Shown here: positions 37,584 to 47,199 of the stretch, one piece after another
How positions within the stretch are numbered: position 1 is the first letter of the stretch
Layout of the letters: every line of letters starts with the position of its first letter
Assembly: GCA_963756185.1 (NCBI GenBank)
Contig: CAVWMS010000015.1
Coordinates: 310,001-374,000, forward strand
Direction of reading: 5' to 3'
DNA: 64,000 nucleotides
From: DATAXI01 sp963756185
GTDB taxonomy: Bacteria > Verrucomicrobiota > Verrucomicrobiia > Chthoniobacterales > Chthoniobacteraceae
The notes under the pieces: model-generated
What the model was told of the DNA's origin: nothing
Seen by the model: the letters and a program-made list of their open reading frames with translations, nothing else
Database searches by the model: none
Program-made: the position numbers and the translations under genes

Positions 37584-38859
37584 CGAAGGTGGCGTCGACG
37601 TGGCGAAAATGATGCTCCGTCGAGCAGAGGCGCTTCGATTTCCCCGCGGCGAGAGGACGGCGCTGATCCCGGCTCGGCGGCGAGATTTTCCTCGAGTGGG
37701 CGGTCGCCCTGCCAGGTCTTCATCGCGGCGCGCTGCACGGCTTCGTAGGCGGTCTTGCGCTCGAGGCCGCGGCGGGTGAGCTCGAGCAGGATGGTCTGGC
37801 TGTGGTAGAGGCCCTTGGTGATCTCGAGGTTGCGCTGCATGTTCTCGGGATAAACCAGCAGCCGCTCGACCAGCTTCGCCAGGGTGACCAGCATGTAATC
37901 GATCAGCGTGCAGGAATCGGGCAAAATGATGCGCTCGACGCTCGAATGGGAAATGTCGCGCTCGTGCCAGAGGGCCACGTCCTCGAGCGCCGCGACGGCG
38001 TTGCCCCGGATGACCCGCGCCAGCCCCGAGAGGCGCTCGCCGGTGATCGGGTTGCGCTTGTGCGGCATGGCGGAACTGCCCTTCTGGCCTTCGGCGAAAA
38101 ATTCCTCAACCTCGAGCACCTCGGTCCGTTGCAGGTGGCGAAACTCCGTGGCCCACCGGTCCACGCTCGATGCGATCAGCGCCATGACGGTCATGAATTC
38201 CGCGTGCCGGTCCCTCTGGATGATCTGCGTCGAAAGCGCCGCCGGGACGAGCCCCAGGCGCTTGCAGACCGCCGCCTCGACCGCCGGGTCCAGGTGCGCA
38301 TGGGTGCCCACCGCGCCGGACAATTTCCCCACCCGGATGCGCTCGCGCATTTGCACCAGCCGCTGCGTGGCGCGCGCGAATTCGTCGTACATCAGCGCCA
38401 GCTTCAGTCCGAAGGTGATCGGCTCCGCGTGGATGCCGTGGCTGCGCCCGATCATCGGCACGTATTTGAACTCGCGCGCGCGCCCGGCGATGGCCGTGCG
38501 CAGGTGGTTGAGGTCGTCGAGGATGATGGCGCAGGCGTCGTTGAGCTGCACGGCCAGCGTCGTGTCGAGGATGTCCGACGAGGTCAGCCCCTGGTGAATC
38601 CACCGGGCCGCCGGGCCCACCGAGCCGGCCACGTTCTCCAGGAAAGCGATGACGTCGTGATTGGTGCGCTTCTCGATCTCGGCGATCTCCGGGATGGAAA
38701 ACGGGCGCGCTCACGGATGGCGCGGGCGTCTTCGGCGGGAATCTGGCCCAGCGCCGCAAGCTCCTCGCAGGCGAGGACCTCGATTTCGAGCCAGATTTCG
38801 AATTTGCGCTGCTCGCTCCAGAGCTCGCGCATTTTGGGGAGCGAATATCGATCAATCAC
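37567..38859 (-). CDS. purB: Adenylosuccinate lyase, several indels
   Basis: PurB (EC 4.3.2.2), acting twice in purine synthesis (SAICAR to AICAR, adenylosuccinate to AMP); about 430 residues. The start is GTG at 38859 (MIDRYSLPKMRELWSEQ). Family motifs: TNHDVIAFLE, HQGLTSSDILDTTLA, IGRSHGIHAEPITFG, and the catalytic-loop signature GSSAMPHKRNPITGE. A one-base loss near 38701 separates RERARF from IPEIAEIEKRTNHD. In the C-terminus a base is missing near 37672 and extra bases lie near 37656 and 37645; corrected it reads ISAVLSPREIEALCSTEHHF and VDATFEKLGL before the TAG at 37567. A hairpin immediately precedes the start codon. Confidence 0.92.
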
Positions 38860-38862
38860 AGA

Positions 38863-38888
38863 CCGGAGAGAATTCGCGAACTCTCCGG
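38863..38888 (-). promoter_or_regulatory. Hairpin directly before the purB start codon
   Basis: CCGGAGAG (38863-38870) pairs with CTCTCCGG (38881-38888) around a 10-base loop. On the minus-strand mRNA the hairpin ends 3 bases before the GTG at 38857-38859, leaving no room for an unpaired Shine-Dalgarno sequence; GGAG is inside the stem. It could be a weak terminator for the small upstream gene or a translational control element. Confidence 0.5.
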
Positions 38889-38913
38889 CCTTTGGAAAGA
38901 TTAATTACTGCGA

Positions 38914-39093
38914 CTAGCAACTGCGGGTGCGGACCTGCTGGGCGCGGCTCAGAAGGCGGACCTGGCCGCTTTCGAGCATATCTGCCACGGCGGCGGCTGC
39001 CTCGCGGGAATTGCGGCTGCAACTGGAAACGGCGAGAATGAGGTCGCCGAGGGAAAGCTGGGACCGGTGTGCTTTGCGTTGATGCTTTTTCAT
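38914..39093 (-). CDS. Small conserved-looking protein of unknown function
   Basis: Protein of 59 residues from ATG at 39093: MKKHQRKAHRSQLSLGDLIL, then AVSSCSRNSREAAAAVADML and a basic tail ending SC. The 'LSLGDLILAVSSCSxNxxEA' core looks like a real, helix-forming small protein; I recall similar small proteins in Verrucomicrobia but cannot name the family. It lies just upstream of purB on the same strand with the hairpin at 38863 between them. Confidence 0.5.
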   Translation of the reverse strand: MKKHQRKAHRSQLSLGDLILAVSSCSRNSREAAAAVADMLESGQVRLLSRAQQVRTRSC

Positions 39094-39216
39094 AGGGCTG
39101 TGCTCCGTTAGTTGGGACGATCTGAGGTTTAGCAACTCACATGCCATCACAAGTAATATCGAGCGGTTCTGAGAGCTTAGACCCATCTTTTGCGAAAAGG
39201 TTCACCGAAAATGGCC

Positions 39217-39249
39217 GGAAAAAAGGTGACACTTTGAACAAAAGTGTCA
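39217..39249 (-). terminator. Intrinsic terminator after the TPR gene pair
   Basis: On the minus strand a hairpin TGACACTTT / AAAGTGTCA (39227-39235 with 39241-39249) is followed by CCTTTTTTCC (39217-39226). A second hairpin (AGCCGG/CCGGCT, 39249-39267) lies between it and the stop codon at 39274. Together they make a good terminator for the pdxH-TPR-TPR unit. Confidence 0.75.
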
Positions 39250-39273
39250 GCCGGCTGACACCCGGCTGGGCCG

Positions 39274-40707
39274 CTATTGGCCCAGGGCCTTCAACTGGGC
39301 TTGGGCCAGTTGGTAGTCCACGTTGGACTTGAGCCCCACGCTCATGCACTTCTGGAAGTAGCCGGCAGCCGCCTGCTTGTCCCCGGCGGCGAGGTGTTTC
39401 ATCCCGATGAGGAGCCAGGCATCGCTCATTGCCGCCCGGGCCCGCCTCGGCGTGGGCGCGCGGGAGGTGGCCTCCAGGAGGTCGTCTTCCGTGATTCTGT
39501 CGGCAAGGTAGCGGGCCATCCTGTCGATCCAGTTGGCATTCCTGGAAGGCCTCTTCAGGGCCGCCCCAACCTCGAGCGATGCGCCCTGGCTGTCGCCCAG
39601 CTCGGTGCGCGCCAGCCAGATGCCAATGACACTCACGTCCAGGGCGCCCTTGAAGAGCTTGTGGCATTGGCGGAAATCGGCCAGCGCCTCGGGCCATTTG
39701 CCCATCAGGGCCTCCGCGTAACCCCGGGAACGGTACAGGGCGGGAACGGTCGAAGAGAGGGCGATGCCTTGGTTGCAATCCGCCAGCGATCCCGCAAAAT
39801 CGCCGCCGGCGCGTTTGGCGTTGGCGCGATTGTAGTAGGCGGAAGCGAGCTTCGGATTGAGCGCGATGGCCCGGGTGGCATCGTCGATCGCACCGGCAAA
39901 GTCCTCGAGCTCGCCCCTGGAAAGGGCGCGGACGTTGTAGGCATCGGCCGATTTGGGATCGATTGCGATGGCCTGGGCACAATCGGAGAGGGCATCCTTC
40001 TGGTCTCCAAAATTGGTCCTGGCCTCGGCGCGCTTCACGTAAAGGAGGGCGTTTTTGGGATCGAGGGCGATGGCCTTGGTGAAATCGTCGATGGCGCCCG
40101 AGTGGTTAGCCATCCCCTCCTCGATGGCGCCCCGCGTGGTGTAAAGAAAGGCGCTGTTCGGGTTGAACTGGATGGCGAAATCGAGGTCCTCGTAGGCGCC
40201 GGCATTGTCGCCCTGGGCGCGTCTGGCCAGCGCGCGGCCCTGGTAGGCGCTCGCTTCAAGCGCCCGGCCGTAGCCGGTGATCTTGTCTTCCAGGCCTAGC
40301 GGCCTTATCCGGAGCCCGGGGTCCAGCTCGATCGCCTCGTTGAAATCGGAAATGGCCCCGGGGTAGTCGCCCTTGTCCTTTTTGGCATATCCGCGCAGGC
40401 AGTAGGCGCCGGCGTCCTGCGGGTTGATGGTGACGGCCTGGGTGTAATCGGCAATGGCGGCGTCCAGGTCCGGCTTTGCCTTCTCGGCAAGGCCGCGGGC
40501 GACGTAGGCGGCGCCCATCCTGGGATTGATGGCGAGGGCGCGGTTGTAATCGGCAATCGCCCCATCCAGGTCGCCGGCCAGCCGTTTCTTCTCGCCCCGG
40601 GCAACGAACGTGTAAGGCGCGGCCAGCCTGTAGGACTCGTACCCCACGCCGGACAGGATCGCCACCAGCAGCACGCAAACGACAACGATGAGGATTTTCC
40701 TGCCCAT
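39274..40707 (-). CDS. Membrane-anchored TPR protein, paralogue 2
   Basis: Protein of 477 residues with an N-terminal signal anchor (KILIVVVCVLLVAILSGVGY) and about ten tetratricopeptide repeats covering the rest: LDGAIADYNRALAINPRMGA, DAAIADYTQAVTINPQDAGA, GAIDDATRAIALNPKLASAY and others. The C-terminal 50 residues (SDAWLLIGMKHLAAGDKQAA ... LKALGQ) align by eye with the end of the next TPR protein, as does the general build, so the two arose by tandem duplication. Protein-protein scaffold facing the periplasm; partner unknown. Intact, no frameshift. Confidence 0.82.
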   Translation of the reverse strand: MGRKILIVVVCVLLVAILSGVGYESYRLAAPYTFVARGEKKRLAGDLDGAIADYNRALAINPRMGAAYVARGLAEKAKPDLDAAIADYTQAVTINPQDAGAYCLRGYAKKDKGDYPGAISDFNEAIELDPGLRIRPLGLEDKITGYGRALEASAYQGRALARRAQGDNAGAYEDLDFAIQFNPNSAFLYTTRGAIEEGMANHSGAIDDFTKAIALDPKNALLYVKRAEARTNFGDQKDALSDCAQAIAIDPKSADAYNVRALSRGELEDFAGAIDDATRAIALNPKLASAYYNRANAKRAGGDFAGSLADCNQGIALSSTVPALYRSRGYAEALMGKWPEALADFRQCHKLFKGALDVSVIGIWLARTELGDSQGASLEVGAALKRPSRNANWIDRMARYLADRITEDDLLEATSRAPTPRRARAAMSDAWLLIGMKHLAAGDKQAAAGYFQKCMSVGLKSNVDYQLAQAQLKALGQ

Positions 40708-40775
40708 GTGACCTTCTTACGGCAAAGGCCGGTCGATATGCCAGCCGTCGCTCCGCGGCCCGCTGAGCCACATGG

Positions 40776-42231
40776 TCATTGCCCCAGCTTCCTCAGTTCC
40801 ACCATCGAGAGCTGATAACCGAAGTCGCCCTTGATGCCAATGCCCACGCATTTCTTGAAAGCCTCGACCGCCTTCTGCTTGTCCTGGGCGACGAGGCTTT
40901 TCTCGCCAATAAAAAACCAGGCGTCCGAGATTCGGTAGCGCGCAAGCTTCGAGTTCAACGCATTGGCCGTGGCGGCAAGCAGTTCACCCTCGCCGAGGTC
41001 TCCCGCAGCATAACGACCCACGAGAACCGGCCAACTCTTCGAATCCTTTGGCCGGGACTTTTCGAAATGGTCCGCCAGTTCCTTGCGAGCAGACTCATTT
41101 TCGCCCATGTGAATGCGCGCCAGCCAGAACGTCATCGCAGATGTAATCCTGCGGTTTCGGCCGCTTTTCCAATATCTGCGCCTGGCGCAGGTCCTTCAGG
41201 GCGTCGGGCCATTCCTGCATCAGTCCTTCGACCATGCCGCGTTCCCTATAACGGTCCGGATTCCCTGGCGCCAACTGGATGGCGTGATTGGAGTCAGCCA
41301 CCGCGCCGTTCAAGTCCCAAAGAGCGACTTTGCCCCAAGCACGATAGTACCAGCCCTCGCTTGAATGCGGATCGACAGCCATTGCCTTGTCGAAATCGGC
41401 GAAGGCTCCCCGCCAGTCGTTGCTTTGACTCTTCGCGTAACCCCGTGCAACATAAGCCTCGACCGAGCTGGGATCGATCTTGAGGGCTTGGGAGCAATCG
41501 GCGATGGCTCCGTCAAAATCATCCATTTCCGTCCTCACGCGTGCGCCGTTCAAATAACCCCAGAAGTCCTGCGGGTTGAGCTTCACGGTCGTATCGAAAT
41601 CCGCGAGCGCTCCGTGAAGATCGTCCGACGCCTCCCTGGCCATGCCACGGGCCAGATAGTATGCCGCCACGTTTGGCCACAATTGGATGGTCCAACTGTA
41701 ATCCTTGATTGAGTCGGTAAAGTCGCCCTTCAAATACTCGACGCGGCCGCGGCCCTCCATCGCGTCACCCTCGAGGCGGCGGCCATACACAGCGTAGAAG
41801 CCGTCGAGGTCCTCGGGCCGCTTTTCGTCTTGAGGATTCAGCAGCACGACCTGGTTGAAATCGGCAATGGCGCCATCGAGATCGCTCTGGTACAGGCGCG
41901 CAAAGCCGCGCCAGCAATAGGCGCTCGCATGCTTCGAATCGAGCCCGATCACCGTGGTGAAATCGGCGATGGCCGCGGGCAGTTCGAGCTTTACCTTTTC
42001 GGCGCGCCCGCGGGCCATGTAGGCGGGAATGAGTTTCGGATTGAGGGCAATGGCGTGATTGAATTCCGCCATGGCGCCATCGATATCCCCTTCTCGCCAC
42101 TTCCCTTCTCCCATCACCACGAGCGCGTAGGGATAGCCGGCCTTGGCGGCCTCGTAGGCGGCCAGCCCGCCCATCGCCAGCATCGCGATCACGAGCGCGC
42201 AGATTAGGGAAATGAAGACGCCCCTGGCCAT
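40776..42231 (-). CDS. Membrane-anchored TPR protein, paralogue 1, one frameshift
   Basis: About 484 residues. ATG at 42231 (MARGVFISLICALVIAMLAM) gives a signal anchor, followed by TPRs such as IDGAMAEFNHAIALNPKLIP, LDGAIADFNQVVLLNPQ and FDGAIADCSQALKIDPSSVE. Near 41135 an extra G breaks the frame (YICDDV versus YICMTFWLARIHMG); removing it adds 119 residues ending SMVELRKLGQ. Starts 2 bp after the pdxH stop, so it is in the pdxH operon. Paralogue of the following TPR gene. Confidence 0.8.
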
Positions 42232-42233
42232 GA

Positions 42234-42883
42234 TTACGGCGAAAGCCGCTCGATGCTCCAGCCGGCCCCCTCGCGCCTGTAGCGCAGCCGGTCGTGGATG
42301 CGGTTGGCCCCACCCTGCCAGAACTCGATGCTCGACGGCGCCAGCCAGTAGCCGCCCCAGAAATCAGGCAGCGGCACCTCGCGCCCGGAGTATTGGGCGG
42401 CCACGGCCCGGAATTTTCCTCGAGCCAGTCCCGGGATGGGACAACCTGGCTCTGTTCGGACGCCCATGCGCCTAATTGACTCCCCACGGGCCGCGAATGA
42501 AAATACTCGTCGGCCTCGGCCCGCGAAGCCTTCCGGACGCTCCCCTCGATGGCGACCTGGCGTTCCAGTTCCGGCCAGAAAAAGGTCAGCCCGGCTCGCG
42601 GATTGGCCTCCAGGTCGGCAGCCTTCCGGCTCAGGTAATTCGTGAAAAAGAGAAACCCGCCCGAGTTGACCCCCTTCAACAGGACGATACGGGCCGACGG
42701 CTGGCCCTCGCCATTGACGGTGGCCAGGCTCATCGCGTTGGGGTCCTTGACCCGGGCCTCGACCGCCTCGGCCAGCCACCGGTTGAATTGCGCGATGGGA
42801 TCGGGGTCCAGGTCGCGCCGGCGCAAGTGACGCTGCAAGTATTCCTCGCGCATGGCGGCTACGTCGGTCGGTTCCGGGTTCAC
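42234..42883 (-). CDS. pdxH: Pyridoxamine 5'-phosphate oxidase, one frameshift
   Basis: PdxH (EC 1.4.3.5), the FMN enzyme that oxidises pyridoxine/pyridoxamine phosphate to PLP; about 216 residues. ATG at 42883 (MNPEPTDVAAMREEYLQR). Motifs: DPNAMSLATVNGEGQPSARI, VLLKGVNSGGFLFFTNYLSR (FMN phosphate and flavin contacts), ERQVAIEGSVRKASRAEADE, SRPVGSQLGAWASEQSQVV. The frame breaks near 42415 (LEEN / FRAVAAQYSG), after which VPLPDFWGGYWLAPSSIEFW and the C-terminal RIHDRLRYRREGAGWSIERL are present. The last residues LSP and TAA end at 42234, 2 bp before the first TPR gene. Confidence 0.93.
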
Positions 42884-42945
42884 TTCGGCTGGAGCTTATA
42901 CTCTCACCGAAACTACCCTCCACCCAAATCCGAGGCGCGCCCTAA

Positions 42946-42973
42946 ATTCCGCAATCCGAACTCCGAAATCCGA
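42946..42973 (+). repeat. Heptad array (AATCCGA type) between pdxH and icd
   Basis: Four 7-bp units, ATTCCGC, AATCCGA, ACTCCGA and AATCCGA, in the divergent promoter region of pdxH and icd, about 50 bp upstream of the icd ATG. The first two units are identical to those at 47200. Confidence 0.75.
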
Positions 42974-43021
42974 AATGGAATAGTCAGACCCGGCCGGGAG
43001 GTTTTGTTAACACCAGCCCCC

Positions 43022-44343
43022 ATGGCCTATACCAATGTCACTCCGCCGCCGGGTGAAAAAATCACGATTCACAGTGGGAAACTCCAGGTGCCGGATCATC
43101 CGGTCATTCCGTTCATCCGCGGCGACGGCACGGGGCCCGATATCTGGGCGGCCAGCGAGCGCGTGTTCGACGCGGCGGTCGCAAAGGCTTACGGCGGCAG
43201 ACGCAAGGTGAGCTGGTTCGAGGTGTTCGCCGGCGAGACGGCAAAGCAGAAGTTCGACAACTGGCTGCCGGACGACACCGTCGAGGCGTTCAAGGAATTT
43301 CTCGTCGGCATCAAGGGGCCGCTGACCACGCCCGTCGGCGGCGGCATCCGTTCGCTCAACGTCGCGCTGCGCCAGATGCTGGACCTCTATGTCTGCCTGC
43401 GCCCGGTGCAATGGTTTCACCGGCGTGCCTTCGCCGGTGAAGCATCCGGAGAAGGTGGACATGGTGATCTTCCGCGAGAACACCGAGGATATTTACGCCG
43501 GCATCGAATACGCCGCCGGCACGCCCGAGGCCCAGAAGGTGCTCGATTTCATCGCCGAAGGAGTTTCCGAAGGAGTTCAAAAAGATCCGCTTCGGCACCA
43601 AGGCGGCCGCCGAGGAATTCTGGAAAGCGGTCGGGGCGCCGAATTTTCCCAGCGACGTCAAGGTGGGCATCGGCATCAAGCCGGTCAGTTACAGCGGCAC
43701 CGTGCGGCTGGTGCACAGCGCGATCGCCTACGCGATCAAGTTCAAGCGCAAGAGCGTGACGCTGGTGCACAAGGGGAACATCATGAAGTTCACCGAGGGG
43801 GCGTTTCGCGACTGGGGCTACCAGACGGCGAAGGCAATACTTCGGCGCGGTCGAGATCGACGGCGGGCCGTGGTGCAAAATCCCCGAGGGCAAGCCCGGC
43901 GCGGGCATCGTCATCAAGGACGCCATCGCCGACATCACCCTCCAGCAGGTGCTCACGCGGCCCGGCGGATTTTGACGTGATCGCCACGCTGAACCTGAAC
44001 GGCGATTATCTCTCCGACGCGCTGGCGGCGCAGGTGGGCGGCATCGGCATCGCGCCGGGCGGCAACATCAATTACATCACCGGCCACGCGATCTTCGAGG
44101 CCACCCACGGCACCGCGCCAAAATACGCGAACCTGGACCGGGTGAACCCGGGCTCGGTGGTGCTCTCGGGCGAAATGATGTTCCGCTACATGGGCTGGAC
44201 GGAGGTGGCCGACTTGATTCTCAAGGGGCTCAACGGCGCGATCGCCAGCAAAACGGGTGACTTACGACTTCGCCCGACTGATGGATGGCGCCACGGAAAT
44301 AAAGTGCTCGGAGTTTGGCGACAATATGATCGCGCACATGTAG
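43022..44343 (+). CDS. icd: Isocitrate dehydrogenase (NADP-type), five insertions
   Basis: Icd (EC 1.1.1.42) of the TCA cycle, about 438 residues, homodimeric decarboxylating enzyme. ATG at 43022 (MAYTNVTPPPGEKITIHSGK). Conserved: FIRGDGTGPDIW, KGPLTTPVGGGIRSLNVALR with the phosphorylatable Ser, DMVIFRENTEDIYAGIE, LVHKGNIMKFTEGAFRDWGY, NLNGDYLSDALAAQVGG, EATHGTAPKYA. Five single-base insertions (near 43415, 43559, 43838, 43966 and 44261) break it into six frames; all are removable and the restored end is TEIKCSEFGDNMIAHM with TAG at 44341. An essential central enzyme, so error is far likelier than decay. The AI-2E permease gene follows 9 bp later. Confidence 0.93.
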
Positions 44344-44352
44344 GATACGCCA

Positions 44353-45555
44353 ATGGCCAGTTGGTTTACCGGATTCACGCCGCCGACGCCCCCGCAACAG
44401 CGAATATGGTGGATGGCGCTGACGGCGCTCGCGCTCTGGGCCATCGGGTGGGTGGTGATTACGGTGCTGGCGGTGGTGGGATTCACGCTCTACAGCTTGC
44501 AGCCGTTCCTGATGCCGCTGGCCGTGGCGGCGATATTGGCATACCTGCTGGACCCGATCGTGGAATGGCTGGTGAGGCACAACATTCCCCGGACGCGCGC
44601 GGTGTTGTTCGTCTTTGCGATTGCGCTGCTGTTCCTGACGGGAATCCTGTTCTGGGTGCTGCCGCAAATCTATCGGCAGAGCGTCGAGCTAAGTCGCGCG
44701 CTCCCGAACATCCTGGGCAAGGCAAACGCACAGGCCACGTCGCTGGCCGCGAAGTACAAGTCCCAGTACGCCGAGAACCCACACCTCGTCGAGGCGATCC
44801 AGCAGGTGCAGAAATGGGCGCAGGACCAATTGCCCGGGCTGCCGGACCGCGTGCTGACGTTTCTCGTATCGACCCTCGAGGGCGCGTTCGGTTTCGTCGG
44901 ATTCCTGCTCGGGCTTATCGTGATTCCCATTTACCTCTTCTTCTTCCTGCGCGACGCCGCGATGATCTCGCGCAAATGGAGCGACTATCTCCCGCTGCGC
45001 GATTCCGCGTTCAAGAACGAGGTGGTTTCCTGCCTGACGGAAATCAACAGCTATCTCATCGCGTTTTTCCGGGGACAAATCCTGGTGACGTTGATCGATG
45101 GGGCGATTCTCGGGTTGCTCCTGCTCTGGCCGGTCAAGCTGCCATTCGCGCTTTTGATCGGGTTGATGGTGGCGGTTTTGCAATTGATCCCCTATTTCGG
45201 AATCCTGATCTGCTGGATTCCGGCGGTGCTGATTTCCGTCGCTCATTTCCAGGATTGGCAGCATCCGCTTTTGGTTACCGCGCTCTTCCTGCTGGTGTCG
45301 AACCTGGACGGTTTTCTGCTTGCGCCGCGCATCGTCGGCGATGCCGTGGGATTGCATCCGCTGACGGTCATCATCTCGGTGTTCCTCTGGTCGCTTTTGT
45401 TTCACGGATTGCTCGGCGCGCTGCTGGCGGTGCCGTTGACGGCCACGCTAAAGGTGCTCTTGAAGCGCTACGTCTGGGAGCGGACCATCATCCGCAAACA
45501 GGTCTCGGTCCCGGTAACCGAAGGGGGAAGCGTGACTATCGAGGTGCCGGAGTAA
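44353..45555 (+). CDS. AI-2E family transporter (PerM/YdiK-like)
   Basis: Membrane protein of 400 residues, intact. Helices include LTALALWAIGWVVITVLAVVG, SLQPFLMPLAVAAILAYLLD (the family's 'PF..Al.iAylL.P' motif), FVFAIALLFLTGILFWVLP and GFVGFLLGLIVIPIYLFFFL. The C-terminal segments VPLTATLKVLLKRYV and LPFALLIGLMVAVLQLIPYFG are characteristic. Family members export AI-2 or, in some, small ions; the substrate here is unknown. It starts 9 bp downstream of icd's stop. Confidence 0.87.
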   Translation: MASWFTGFTPPTPPQQRIWWMALTALALWAIGWVVITVLAVVGFTLYSLQPFLMPLAVAAILAYLLDPIVEWLVRHNIPRTRAVLFVFAIALLFLTGILFWVLPQIYRQSVELSRALPNILGKANAQATSLAAKYKSQYAENPHLVEAIQQVQKWAQDQLPGLPDRVLTFLVSTLEGAFGFVGFLLGLIVIPIYLFFFLRDAAMISRKWSDYLPLRDSAFKNEVVSCLTEINSYLIAFFRGQILVTLIDGAILGLLLLWPVKLPFALLIGLMVAVLQLIPYFGILICWIPAVLISVAHFQDWQHPLLVTALFLLVSNLDGFLLAPRIVGDAVGLHPLTVIISVFLWSLLFHGLLGALLAVPLTATLKVLLKRYVWERTIIRKQVSVPVTEGGSVTIEVPE

Positions 45556-45621
45556 GTGCCGCGAGGGGTTGGCCGGAGTTATAACCTATCCGCAGATGAA
45601 GGCGTCGCATCAGCGATGTGC

Positions 45622-46029
45622 TCAACTCGGCATTAAGACCGAAATAAGCTCACTGCCATTCTTGCGGTAAACCCGGAAATGGGAATCCACGGTCAGAACG
45701 ACGGCGCCATCGTGAATTTCTACCATCCTAACAAGGCAGGCGTCGGCGAAGGACATGGGGAGGGATCGGTATTTTCGGATCAGGGCAGTCAACTCGCGTT
45801 GGTTCCCCGCGGTGGCGAAGTCGGATTGAGTTGCCCCAGAAGCGAGGATGTCCGTGAAGCGGCGGATTCCATTCGGCGTGCGGGAAACAAGGAACAGCGC
45901 TTCGGATAGTACGGCGTCACAGGTGAGCAGCGGTTCCTTGATCTGCCGGATCGCGGCGCGCGCCCATTGATGGTGCAGCTCGCGTGGATTGATGAGTGCG
46001 ACGATCGGGCCGCTGTCGACGATGATCAA
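45622..46029 (-). CDS. PIN-domain toxin (VapC-like)
   Basis: PIN ribonuclease of 135 residues: MIIVDSGPIVALINPREL begins with the first catalytic Asp, LTCDAVLSEALFL carries the second acidic residue (E), and MSFADACLVRMVE and VLTVDSHFRVYRK provide the third and fourth acids. Acts on RNA, by family precedent. Overlaps the antitoxin by 4 bp (46026-46029, ATGA), antitoxin first. Transcribed towards the AI-2E permease gene. Confidence 0.88.
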   Translation of the reverse strand: MIIVDSGPIVALINPRELHHQWARAAIRQIKEPLLTCDAVLSEALFLVSRTPNGIRRFTDILASGATQSDFATAGNQRELTALIRKYRSLPMSFADACLVRMVEIHDGAVVLTVDSHFRVYRKNGSELISVLMPS

Positions 46030-46241
46030 CGTCCGTAGCCCTTCAAATGGTCGGGATTCGTGGAGAGGTCCGGGGGCAAGTCAATGGGGTCTGTAGCCGG
46101 ATCGTCGAGGATCGGGTCCAGCAAATCGGCCAGGGACGGCGGCTGTTGCTGAAACCGTTTCTCAATCGCCAGCTTGATGCGGGCACAATCCCGGCTTTCG
46201 AGGTTCGGGATTTCGGCAAGGATTTCGTGGACGCTCATCAT
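46026..46241 (-). CDS. Antitoxin of the PIN-domain toxin
   Basis: Protein of 71 residues from ATG at 46241 (MMSVHEILAEIPNLESRDC). The middle (ARIKLAIEKRFQ) is helical and the second half is acidic and Pro-rich (DLLDPILDDPATDPIDLPPD), a usual toxin-neutralising tail. No recognisable AbrB or RHH motif; assigned by position and the 4-bp overlap with the toxin gene. A longer frame to 46304 adds a non-family N-terminus. Confidence 0.65.
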   Translation of the reverse strand: MMSVHEILAEIPNLESRDCARIKLAIEKRFQQQPPSLADLLDPILDDPATDPIDLPPDLSTNPDHLKGYGR

Positions 46242-46432
46242 TGGCAAAATAGCGCGGCCCCGGCTGGATTGCGAGCCTGGATTATCGCGGCCAGGCTTGC
46301 GCACCCTTGGTCCGCGGCTCCAGAATAAATTGACCTTTCGTGGCGGCAGCGCAACCCGTGAATTAATCAGTCAGATTCCGGAAACCGCTTTGCCAGTCCG
46401 GGGGTTTGTTCCATAGTATAAAGCTCATCCCC

Positions 46433-47161
46433 ATGAAAAAGATTTGGTTCCTCCCCATCACCCTCTCTTTCCTCCTGCTCGGCGCCGCCTGGGCGCAATG
46501 GCCCTTCGGTTCGCCAAGCCCTTCGCCGGCGGCGGGCGCATCTCCCTCCTCGCCTTCCGATCTTGATTCCACCGCGGACACGTCGGGCACTTCTCCCACG
46601 GCGGGGTTTCACAAGATCGACGATCATTACACGGTACAGAAGCCGTATGATTTGCAGGTCGCGGACCGGTTCCTGGCGAAGGATGGCGTCTTTACCTGCT
46701 GGGTCTTCGGGTATGACAAGCCGCACGAGCCCACTTCGAAAACCGGCCCGCGCACCGAGATGCGGTGGGAGACGTGGAAGCAGCAGGACCATGAGAACCA
46801 GATCGAGTTCGACGTGCAATTTGACGACAAGACGACCAAGACCTGCATCTTCCAGGTCAAGAGCAACAGCGGCGGACGCGAGGCGATTTACCTGCAAGTC
46901 CACGGCGTGGGCGAATTGCGCAACAGCGTGGGCAAGGTCTTCGCCACCAATATGGCGAACAAATGGTTTCACGTAAACGGCTCCTACAATCCCGCGACAG
47001 GCGACAGGCATCTCTGGATCGACGGCAAGCTGATCCTCAGCGGCACCTATAACAGCCCGGTGCGCGACTGGTATTTCAAGACCGGCACGTATAGTAACGG
47101 CATTGCGCCGAACGACCGGTCGTGGGCGGAGTACAAGAACTTCCAGCATTGGGTGAAGTAG
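46433..47161 (+). CDS. Exported alginate-lyase-2-like (PL7-like) jelly-roll protein
   Basis: Protein of 242 residues with a signal peptide (MKKIWFLPITLSFLLLGAAWAQ), a Ser/Pro-rich linker and a beta-sandwich domain. GPRTEMRWE matches the PL7 'R-T/S-E-L/M-R' motif and DWYFKTGTYSNGI matches 'YFKAGxYNQ'; both are conserved strand motifs of alginate lyases (polysaccharide lyase 7). The third motif, Q-I/V-H, is not found: the equivalent position may be IFQVKSN, so the catalytic His appears missing. It may be a binding protein or a lyase with altered chemistry. Secreted; a stretch of heptads lies 38 bp downstream. Confidence 0.6.
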   Translation: MKKIWFLPITLSFLLLGAAWAQWPFGSPSPSPAAGASPSSPSDLDSTADTSGTSPTAGFHKIDDHYTVQKPYDLQVADRFLAKDGVFTCWVFGYDKPHEPTSKTGPRTEMRWETWKQQDHENQIEFDVQFDDKTTKTCIFQVKSNSGGREAIYLQVHGVGELRNSVGKVFATNMANKWFHVNGSYNPATGDRHLWIDGKLILSGTYNSPVRDWYFKTGTYSNGIAPNDRSWAEYKNFQHWVK

Positions 47162-47199
47162 GGTGGAAAGACCCGCCCTCCGGCAGGCTCGAAATCTCA

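Noticed and set aside
43022..44343. icd as a pseudogene
   Set aside because: Every motif survives and each break is a single-base insertion; a decayed gene would also carry substitutions and stops in the restored frame.
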